NCBI GenBank assembly: GCA_014871385.1
Contig: CM026426.1
Location: 82,503,566-82,567,565 of the forward strand
Length of the DNA stretch: 64,000 bases
Reading direction: 5' to 3'
Source of the DNA: Ceratodon purpureus
Lineage: Eukaryota > Streptophyta > Bryopsida > Pseudoditrichales > Ditrichaceae
Under the pieces are notes generated by a model, which was given only the letters and a program-made list of their open reading frames with translations, had not been told where the DNA came from and made no database searches. How positions within the stretch are numbered: the first letter of the stretch is position 1; each line of letters opens with the position of its first letter. Of this stretch, positions 56,270 through 64,000 are shown in pieces. The translations under genes were made by a program, and so were the position numbers.

Positions 56270-57960
56270 GTTTAACCTTGCTGATTTACTATGTCCAATA
56301 TGTCCATTGTGTACACTGTCCAAAATATGTACAAATTGTCATTCTAGCAATGTACGACATATACAGTGTGTACAATATGTGCTCAGTGTACTCTAGGTAG
56401 AACAAGTACTTAGCAAGTCTACTTTTCCCTTGCATACAGAACTCTCACACTTGCACTCAAAGTACGGTAGATCAGGGTCATATCTGCTGAAGTTAGTTCC
56501 GTAATCCCATGTTAGTTCCTCCATTGGCTGAATCTTGCGTTTCGTGAAGAATGCCAGCTGGTAAAAGCTCCTATCTAGCCTTCCGACTGGGACTCGGAAA
56601 TCTATCAAGTTCGAATCTTCGCACCTGTAGACATAGAGAACACAAGGGATTAGAAGTATGGAAATCTACGTATAAACCGGCTGAGACCATACGGTGCAAA
56701 TAGAAGTGGGACCCACCGGTGATTGAGGAATCGGGCCACATTTCCGAACCGGGTTGCATCAAGGCACAGAGCTCAGTTGTCATCCAACACTACTTCAGCA
56801 GCCCAATCGGCATCTATCTGTAAACTATAAGAGGAGCCCCCCTCCACACCCCGGTTCGTTAGCATTTGTTCAGCATTGGTCAAAATCTCCCCGTCATCTC
56901 AAACACAAACGCCCCTCTAGGGATAGGTACTCTTACTCTGATACCCCAACCCATGTGGGCTGTATGAAAAACCCCTACACCGTATCTCATCCCTCGCTGT
57001 ACAACACGGTTCCCACAATCGATACGACATCCACACTTTGCAGTGCACTCAGAAATAAAGGCGCCCGACTTGTGAACCCCACATGTGACAACACTCTCAA
57101 TACAGCGTAGCTTAGTACAGTAGCACTGTAGAGTACTAGTACAGTCGTGGGCCTCATTTATTCGTTGTTGGAGAAAAGAATCCTTGAGGAATCCGCTTGC
57201 CCTAGATGCAAAGCTACCACCGTTGGCAGTTGTTGCACATGTACAAGGACACTAGGCGGTCAAGCAGTCCCCTGATGGGCATGAATTGTACGATCCCTTG
57301 CCTAGATCTCTCTTCAAGCACGATAGGTAGAGTTGCTGCAGGCGCATGAAAGGAGAAGCTTGAAGACTCTCCGGCAATCATTCGAGGGTTTAGTGTAAAC
57401 TTAATCACAAAGTACAAATTCTGGTTAGACGAATAAAAAAAGGACAACATAGTACCTCTAACTAGACCCCAGTGTACATTCTAGACAGACATTGGAGTTC
57501 TGATACAAACAGTAGACTCGGTGTCATACAAACGGTACTCAAAATGACAAAAGTAGAAACAGTGCAAGAGCAGTGTACCTAGGCTAGGAAATTAGTACAA
57601 GGCCACAGTGACGCTACACACATTGTTCAAAGAGTACTATACACTTAGTACTATAAGAATCAAATCGAGTAAAGTATGCACATAATTTAAGTATACTGTA
57701 AACTCAGCTGCTATAGCATTGTATCCCCATTGACCATATTGTACTCAGAATATCACACATATTGCAATGGAATGCGCGCGCGAATGGACTATATCAAAGA
57801 AAAGTACATTCACATAGAAATGCTGCAAATTGATATTAGAAATCCCACAATTTGGAACCAGTAGACCACGGTAAGTACTCAATCAAATGTGCAAATTCAT
57901 AGTCATGGTACTTTAACTATACGAAATTTACGAATATCACAAACACTGACCTATTTGTAC
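56270..57960. repeat. GTAC-rich DNA around the SET pseudogene
   Basis: About 27 GTAC tetramers lie in 1.7 kb (about 6-7 expected), some in AGTACT pairs (57132-57142 and 57630-57650). This is the same composition as the intron at 38.6-39.0 kb, suggesting that both belong to one host element or region. Confidence 0.55.
56391..57450 (-). pseudogene. SUVR-type SET-domain histone H3 methyltransferase, broken copy
   Basis: Minus strand. Pre-SET cysteines occur near 57.2-57.27 kb (GDCLTA, then CPCTCATTANGG and GFLKDSFLQQ). SECTAKCGCRIDCGNRVVQRG and GWGIRVRVPIPRGAFVFEMTG lie near 56.95-57.07 kb, then ILTNAEQMLTNRG after a 1-base loss, then LCLDATRFGNVARFLNHR near 56.73-56.77 kb. After an intron with donor CG|GTGGGT and acceptor CTACAG, CEDSNLIDF continues to LAFFTKRKIQPMEELTWDYG and a post-SET CKCESSVC. 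The order and the NHRC and WDYG motifs are those of plant SUVR1/2/4 lysine methyltransferases. A stop precedes LCLDA, so it cannot make a full enzyme. Confidence 0.85.
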
Positions 57961-58356
57961 TGAGCAAAACAGTCGCACAGAATGGACAATGAACTTACCA
58001 TTTGATGGCAACATCGAATTTGCAAAATCAGCCCTTGCTTGGAGAACCTTGCTTCTCTCCTCAGTGACGCCTAGCTTTCTTCCTCGATCACGCATCTCTA
58101 TCGATGGATGTCCCCAACCAAAGCTGTTGTACCAGTACGGATGGGGAATTGCTCCGCAGCCCTTGGCCAAGCAAGCACCGCAATTGACAAATACCACAGA
58201 TGCACAAAATGGATGGTAAAGGTGTCTACAACTAGATAACACAACATCATTGCACGGGAAGGGAAATATACACAAGCAGCAGGGTGTCATTGGCATAGAA
58301 ACCAAAACTTCAGCACTACCAACAATAGGTGAATCAATGGGCTCCGAGTACACCAT
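57937..58356 (-). pseudogene. RING-like C-terminal part of a moss-type gene
   Basis: Minus-strand frame of 139 codons with CCLCIFPFPCNDVVLSSCRHLYHPFC, then CGACLAKGCG and HPYWYNSFGWG. The cysteine/histidine spacing (CxxC, C, H, H, C and then CxxC) resembles a RING or related zinc-binding fold, possibly an E3 ligase module. The upstream segments at 58645-59743 run in the same direction and probably belong to the same gene. Confidence 0.5.
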
Positions 58357-58644
58357 AGGACGTGGCGAAATAGAAGCATTGCTCTTCCCTTGCTTCAGCT
58401 GGAAGTTCTCGGCAGAAAATGCGTCAAATAACTTCTGCCTCCCTTCTGCCTCCCTTCTGCCTCCCTTCTGCCTCCCTCCCTGCCAGGCCCTCGAGCTCCA
58501 ATTCAGCTACTTCTGTTCAGCCAAGTCCACCCACATCTGAGCCTCCTCCTCCTTCAGCTGCTCTTCAATCCCTTCCATCTTGATCTTCTCCCGGACTGAG
58601 TTCTGCCCCTCCGACTCCAGCACGTCGCTTCTAACTTTTTTCTG

Positions 58645-59743
58645 CTAAAATTGTTGCTTGCAGCTATCCACCAAGCAGGTCCTCTGCTTGCACTTCGACC
58701 TCGCAGCCTCTGTTCTCTCCAGACACTGGACCTTTCTCACTGCAAACGCCTTCAACTCTAAGTGCAACACCCCCATTAATCCTTCTAACTCCTTCAGTCT
58801 CTCATCCACCAACCCCTTCTTCCAGCCCACCAATCCTTCACTCCAATCCTAGACACTACCCAGCACATACACGCGAGACCCCATCCCACTCTCAAAGGTT
58901 CCCATCACAATTCCTAGTCTCTCAAAGGCAAGACCCCAAACCCCCTTCCACTCCCTCCTTCTTCACAAGCAGCCGCTTTCTTCCACTGTCGAAGGTCCCT
59001 CCCCCAGCATCCCCTTCTGTCCCGAGCTCCACCTTGATGCTGCGCCACTCTTTTCCCCGCACGCCGACATGACCCTTCCCCTCGAACGTCTTCCTCAACG
59101 CCAGTAGCTTGGCCAAATCCTACTTGTACCATGACCGCTGGCGCTCGTTAGTCTCGGCACCGAAAGCGCACCAATCCACGAACCCTGCGCCTTCCTCATA
59201 CTCAAACGTGACACCCTCTGCAAACTTCACCTTGACATTGTTCAAGATTTCTCCTTGCCCATGCTGGTACAAGATAGTGTGTAAGAATTTCACACGCGCC
59301 ACGACCTCTAGAACCTTACAGTTCAGACAGCAGAAACCGGCGCGCCCCCCATCTCCATAACGATCCCCCAACAACTTCTTCACAGCATCAGCGCGCACTA
59401 TATTCTTCTGAAATCGATGAGGGTTGTCACCTTTGAGAGGAAGGTTGTACTCCCTGTGAAAATCTTCTCTGGTCAGAACGCGAGGGGGCGCCTTCAAACG
59501 CCAAAATTCTGCCTTAACGTCCTCCACGGACTCGATCTTCTTCACGGATCTCCCAGCCTTCTTCCGATTGGACGTTGGAACCGCCTCCTCAACCCGGACC
59601 ACGTCCACATTGCCCCCTCCCTTGTCGTTGCATGCCTCCGTCGCACTCTCCTTTCTCCTGCTTGAATACCCGGACTTCGACTTAAGTCGTGACCTTCTCC
59701 TAGTCCCAGCCGATGGTGTCCGCGCCGTCAAGCTCTCTTCCAT
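58645..59743 (-). pseudogene. N-terminal and coiled-coil parts of the RING-like gene
   Basis: From the ATG at 59743 the minus strand is open for 207 codons: a basic Ser/Arg-rich start (RRRSRLKSKSGYSSRR), then REDFHREYNLPLKGDNPHRF, AGFCCLNCKVLEVVARV and FVDWCAFG. After a stop the same frame continues with DLAKLLALRKTFEGKGHV to about 58.92 kb. A coiled-coil piece at 58645-58833 (GLVDERLKELEGLMGVLHLELKAFAV) follows. The FCCLNC pair could bind metal. The overall layout resembles uncharacterised moss proteins that I recall. The gap 58356-58645 holds a CCTCCCTTCTG tandem repeat around 58439-58475. Confidence 0.5.
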
Positions 59744-60099
59744 GACGACAGTAATCCTAACAGCTCAATATTGCTAAGGCATAAAAGTTGCACACGCTAA
59801 AACCCTCCCTCACGATGTCCACAAGAAACAGAGCAACGCACGACACACAGGTGATTCAAAACTAAGCTTCACTAACCCCCCGCCAAACTGAGGTGCGAGA
59901 CGACGACCTGCGGTCACCGGTCATCCGGCCGAGGTACTTGCGGTCACCGGTTTCTGGCGTTCACAGCAAATGCAGCAACTGGTGACCATCGGTTACCACT
60001 AGAAATGACCCCCTGTATCACAAACTGAAATGAATAACTCATTAATTTCCACTCATGGAATATCGGTCATTTACAGACGGGGCTATTTTTATTTAAAAA

Positions 60100-60642
60100 A
60101 ACTTATTTTTAAGAAGATGGATATATAGAAAATAATTAATGGATGAAGAAGAGGGAAAATAAAAATAAATCAATTGATTTGAACTTTTAAAAAATAAAAA
60201 TAAAAATAAAATAAAATAAAATAAAAAGAACATGAAGGGGAGAAAGAGTAAATGATAGATGTCTAGGAAGATGGTATAGGTTGACTACAAAAAGATTGAA
60301 CAATAAAGGAAAAATAAATAAATATATAAATTAAGATTGTACTAAAAAAAATAATGAATGGATGGATGAAGAAGAAGAAAACAAACCAATAAACAAAAAA
60401 AACAAAAAATAAAAATAAAAAATAAAAAAAAATGAAAATGAAAATGAAATTATAAAGAACTCACAAGGTGAGTAAATGATAGATGTAGAAAGATGGTATA
60501 GGATGTCTAAAGAAAGATTGAACAATGAAAGACAAATAAATAAATAGATAAATAAAGATAGTACCCAAAAAAAATATGAATGAATGGATGAAGAAGAAGA
60601 TTACGAATATTGAAGATCAATAAATTAGTATTTGAAAAAACA

Positions 60643-60702
<60 letters not shown>

Positions 60703-61140
60703 AATAAAAAAATATATATATACTATAAACAAAAAAAAAAAAAAAAAATTGCAAATGAAATTATAGAGAACTCAGAAGGTGAGTAAATGATAGATGTAAG
60801 AAGATGGTAAAGGTGGGAGAGAAAAAGATGGAACACTAAAGGACAAATAAAAAAATTAAAGAATAAAGATAGTACAAAAAATTAAAAAATGAATGGGTGA
60901 AGAAGACGAAAATGAATATCGAAGATCAGAAGATTAGAACTTGGAATAAAAAAAACCAACCAACAAATAAAAAAATAAAAATAAAAAAACAAAAACAAAA
61001 ATGCAAATGAGATTATGGAGAACTCATAAGGTGAGTAAATGATAGATTTAGAAAGATGGTATAGGGTGCCTATAAAAAGATTGAACAATAAAGGATCAAT
61101 ACATATACAGATAAACAAAGATGAAAAAGAAGAAAGCGCT
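60100..61140. repeat. A-rich tandem repeat, about four units
   Basis: GAGTAAATGATAGAT recurs at about 60247, 60470, 60780 and 61033. Each is followed by AAGATGGTA and, about 40 bases on, GA(A/T)GGAACA or GATTGAACAAT and an A-rich spacer, giving units of 220-310 bp. A long A-run (about 50 bases) lies at 60643-60700. There is no gene here; hydrophobic Phe-rich minus frames are artefacts. Confidence 0.7.
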
Positions 61141-61199
61141 AAAAAGAAGAAAGCGCTAAACTTATAAAGCATCATTAAGGATAATAAAAATTCAATTTT

Positions 61200-61556
61200 G
61201 GATATAGGATTTAGTAACTACTTAATTAGTTACGACATGTTTGTTAACTTTAATATGTTCATGATAATTTACTGTATTTGAATTTATAGTTCTTTCCCTT
61301 GTAAAATGTCGAGGTGTGCATTATTAAGCCTACAAGAAACTCCTTATGCATACCATGACAAATATATGTAGTACTAATGAACTCAATACCATGTCTTGTA
61401 TCACAAATGTACCCTACATAAAATTAATGAACAAGGAAGACCCTGAACCCTACACACAAAATTTACAAGTTCAATATGGACACTAAAATTCAAATTACAT
61501 ACAAATTGTAATCACATTAGCACACCACAGTGTATCTCTTCTCATCAGGGTTGTTC
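61200..61556. other. AT-rich interval with no supported feature
   Basis: No coding frame, palindrome class or terminal repeat was recognised. Confidence 0.5.
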
Positions 61557-62257
61557 AAATAGACGTCCGACCCGGCTCCGGACGTCAAGACGTCCGACCC
61601 GGACGTCCCCCGTCCCGGACGTGGCGTCCCCGACGCTCGAGAATTACGTCGCGGTAATAATTTGGCGACTCCGGAGGGATAAAAACATTCCCCAGCCGTC
61701 CGATCGGCCGATCCCGCCACCACGCCCCATCTCGGCCGTCCGTTCCCGGGGACGGCCGCAGGGACGGCCGCGGAGACGGTCACGGGGTCCTTGGGGACGG
61801 CCGCACGTCGATCCGACGGCCAAGATGCGGCCGTGCTAACACATCGCGGGCCGTCGGATGTGGGCGGCCCTCCTGGGCCGTCGGATCCCACGGCCGTCGC
61901 CGTGGCCGATCGCGGGGACGGCCTCGGGGACGGCCGCGGGATCCGACGGCCCGGATCGACCCCGGTGCGGGCCATCAGGGACCGCTCGATCGGCGCGGCC
62001 GACCGCGGGCCGTCCGATCCCGCGGCCGTCCGCGTGGGCGACCGCGTGGAGACACGGCCGTCCGCGTGGCCGACCGCATGGAGACGCGGCCGACCGCGGA
62101 GACGGCCGCGTCGGTCGGACGGCCACGCGGCGCCATCGCCCGACGCGGCCGTCCGATCGGACGGCCAGCGCCTTCGGGCGGAGTCGCGCCGATCGGACGG
62201 CCGCGGGGGCGTAGATCGGACGGCCGCGGAGACGGCCGTGGGGACGGCCGCGAGGTC
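61557..62257. repeat. GC-rich GACGGCCG / CGGACGGCC array
   Basis: About 700 bp of very high GC with dozens of overlapping ACGGCCG, CGGCCGTC and GGACGGCC words, each containing the palindrome CGGCCG. The left edge has GACGTCCG repeats (61562-61620). It ends abruptly at a TATA-containing palindrome just upstream of the kinase gene. The 285-codon minus-strand frame across it is a composition artefact. Confidence 0.75.
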
Positions 62258-62282
62258 GGCTTCCCCTATATAAGGGGAAGCC
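62258..62282 (+). promoter_or_regulatory. Core promoter candidate: TATA box inside a 25-bp palindrome
   Basis: GGCTTCCCCT and AGGGGAAGCC are perfect 10-bp inverted arms around ATATA, so that TATATAAG (62267-62274) lies at the centre. It is 266 bp before the kinase ATG, with GC-rich repeats upstream and a pyrimidine-rich leader downstream. This spacing fits a TATA promoter with a 5' leader of about 240 bases. Confidence 0.55.
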
Positions 62283-62539
62283 GCCTCTTCATTTTTTACC
62301 TTTTTTCTCCCTTTTCGTGTGAGGCTTATTGCTACTGGTGGGGGATTCGATCCTTCTCCGTTGGTCGTTCTCACCGGGAGGAAAGGGGTCCTTCATTTTG
62401 GGGGGGGGACTTTTCGAATTTTTAAACGGTTTTTTTCAAAACCCTTTGGATTTGTATTGCTCTTATTAATCATTGTGGGAATTGAGGGTTTCTTTGGAGT
62501 TGCGGTTACGATTTCTTGAAGCCTTGAAGGCTTTCCACG

Positions 62540-64000
62540 ATGCCGAAGAACAAGAAGCAGAAGAATGTGGGGGAATGGGCGTACAAATTCGATGACATGC
62601 CGAGCTTACGTTGCAGGGATTATATTGTGGCATTCATCGTGGAATTTTACCAGGAGAATACCCTTGTTTCATTGAATAGTCGTTACGTTCGGTATCGAGA
62701 AGATGGGCCCAGGAAATTCAAGTCAGAGATGGAGACAAAGATTAAAGATCGTTTGATGGATCGGTGCTGGCATTTGGATACACAGAAGCCCGGTTACGAT
62801 CATTTCGTGTCACAACGTGCACACGATGCGTTATGGAATGCTAAAGAGGTTATTACTAAGTATGCAAAGGCGCAAAGGGGGGAAGTCCAGGCCTTCAAGG
62901 ATACTATTGCAAAGGCAGATTGCTTCACGAGACTAATGGCGCCCCTAAGCTCAAGAAAGCATCGACGGGCGTCTATCACTTGGTGGAATTCTCCGATTGG
63001 GATGGAGACGGCGGCTGACTTACGTAAACGGCATTTGACTATCTTGGCAGACTTTGCAATTTTCTATTACTTGGACAAGGAAGTCCAGAGAGGTGGTTAT
63101 GCTACCATACGTAGGGTTCGTATCGAGGGAAACCCGGAAATCCCACCGTACTGGGAGTTTGCTGAGAAACGGCCGCTCAATTGGTCTATTAGGCCGGATT
63201 TGGCACGTGTGGACCACAACAATGAATCTCTTGCAATAAGGATTCCCCATCCTCATGTCATCCGCTTCATGGCCATTCATCAGTTGGAACATGTGGGATT
63301 CATGTTCTGGTGGAACGGTGGGACCCTTCGAGCCATGCTACAGAGAGACAACGAGGCCCCGGGTGACCTCCCCATCGACTACATCTTCAGAGAGAATGCA
63401 GAGGATAGTCCGATTCTAGGGAAGCGTCTCCAACTTTTCCAAAGTAAGCGTACAGAGCTTGCTTGGGCATTGTGTAACATCATAGATGCTGTGCACAAAT
63501 ACGGTTACCTCCACAATGACTTGTCACCGGACAACATCCTACTTCACTTTCCGGAAGATGAGTCCAAGATCTACATCGGGGTTTGTGATTGGGGCTTGAT
63601 GACGAAGACACTAGAGAACAGAAGGTCGCCTTGGGTTTTTGAGAGTGTCCATCAGAAGGAGGAGACTATGAGGAGGCGATTCTGGGTGGATCCTCGCGTA
63701 GTATACGTACACAAGGAAAACCAAGATATTCAAATCATTCCAGATTTGACGGTTGCATCGGAGGATTTCGCAGCTGCGAAGATTGCGGCGAAGATCAACA
63801 GGGGCAACATGTGCACGGCATACCACGAAGCCGAGCCAGTAGAAACACGCCATTTCCAGAATATCGGAGAACTCGCAATGGTTTTCGAAGGTTACCTTGA
63901 GAGAGTTTGCCAAAACAACAGAGGAACGATTGGTAGACTCAGACATCTTATTAACCGTTTCAGAGATACACACAACTGGCCCACTCCCATCGAGCACTAC
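62540..64000 (+). CDS. Protein-kinase-like gene, open to the window edge
   Basis: From ATGCCGAAG at 62540 the frame is open for 487 codons to the last base, with no stop. The N-terminal 150 residues are basic and helical (MPKNKKQKN at the start). VIRFMAIHQLEHVGFMFWWNG resembles the strand before and after the hinge. YLHNDLSPDNILLHF is the catalytic loop (HND for HRD, with Asn in SPDN). CDWGLMTKT stands for the DFG motif. Asp in HND and DWG are present, while a standard VAIK lysine is not obvious. Family: divergent kinase-like, related to the decayed copy at 15117-16685. The C-lobe continues beyond the window. It is the only undamaged large gene here and has its own promoter-like upstream region. 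Confidence 0.85.
   Translation, partial: MPKNKKQKNVGEWAYKFDDMPSLRCRDYIVAFIVEFYQENTLVSLNSRYVRYREDGPRKFKSEMETKIKDRLMDRCWHLDTQKPGYDHFVSQRAHDALWNAKEVITKYAKAQRGEVQAFKDTIAKADCFTRLMAPLSSRKHRRASITWWNSPIGMETAADLRKRHLTILADFAIFYYLDKEVQRGGYATIRRVRIEGNPEIPPYWEFAEKRPLNWSIRPDLARVDHNNESLAIRIPHPHVIRFMAIHQLEHVGFMFWWNGGTLRAMLQRDNEAPGDLPIDYIFRENAEDSPILGKRLQLFQSKRTELAWALCNIIDAVHKYGYLHNDLSPDNILLHFPEDESKIYIGVCDWGLMTKTLENRRSPWVFESVHQKEETMRRRFWVDPRVVYVHKENQDIQIIPDLTVASEDFAAAKIAAKINRGNMCTAYHEAEPVETRHFQNIGELAMVFEGYLERVCQNNRGTIGRLRHLINRFRDTHNWPTPIEHY

Noticed and set aside
61517-62374. 285-codon minus-strand frame across the GC-rich array
   Set aside because: Its Arg/Pro/Ser/Ala-rich product follows from repeats of GACGGCCG, and both strands are open in several frames. 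No domain is visible.
1-64000. tRNA, rRNA or spliceosomal RNA genes
   Set aside because: No cloverleaf, rRNA-like conserved block or snRNA signature was recognised by eye. A covariance-model scan could not be run.

Overview
The window looks like nuclear DNA of a land plant, most likely a bryophyte such as a moss. Three things point that way. A plant-type CCCTAAA telomere-repeat tract lies near 49.8 kb. Spliced hAT transposases of a plant type are present. There is a plant-type FCP1-like phosphatase domain with the DLNG signature. The moss call rests on remembered family resemblance only. Almost nothing here is ordinary gene space. The window is a stack of nested, mostly decayed mobile elements carrying large host-like genes. 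The only long clean reading frame is a protein-kinase-like gene at 62540-64000, which runs off the right edge.

The central observation is a family of large DNA elements. One complete member spans 38994-54214 (15.2 kb). It has 27-bp terminal inverted repeats (26 of 27 identical, starting AACACC) and a 4-bp target duplication (AAAG). It carries a long multi-exon gene on the minus strand (ParB-like region, A-domain, acidic linker, FCP1-like phosphatase). It also carries a DUF7869-type, DDE-like gene on the plus strand near the other end. A second member fills 1-6955; only its right end is in the window, and it carries a diverged paralogue of the same gene. Two 240-255 bp MITEs (11829-12069 and 28543-28797) have the same termini and 4-bp duplications (TTAG, AATG). 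Both large elements are studded with 21-bp palindromes of the form TTTAG(C/G)TC-n5-GA(G/C)CTAAA, in introns, between genes and twice inside coding sequence.

Other parts of the window carry different short palindromes or motifs: TAGTCGGC-n5-GCCGACTA at 11.3-13.5 kb, TGGAGT-n6-ACTCCA at 10.8 kb, AAAGTAC-n8-GTACTTT at 29.3 kb with a GTAC excess at 38.6-39.0, 54.2-54.3 and 56.3-58.0 kb, GGGCGCGA-rich arrays at 14.6-26.4 kb and GACGGCCG arrays at 61.6-62.25 kb. The pattern suggests that each large element lineage has its own signature repeat, possibly transposase-binding sites.

Layout. 1-7 kb: large TIR element A. 7-11 kb: gene-poor DNA with a 159-bp tandem repeat. 11.3-29.2 kb: a second DUF7869-type element whose gene is split by about 12 kb of foreign DNA holding GC-rich arrays, a decayed kinase copy, a decayed hAT element (minus strand) and a solo LTR. 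29.3-58 kb: DNA marked by GTAC motifs, holding a decayed 7.4-kb hAT element (itself hit by a solo LTR), a split BAH-like/DDE-like gene, the 15.2-kb TIR element inserted in one of that gene's introns, and a broken SUVR-type SET histone methyltransferase gene. 57.9-59.8 kb: a moss-type gene with a RING-like end. 60-62.3 kb: A-rich repeats, then a GC-rich array leading into a TATA-containing palindrome and the kinase gene.
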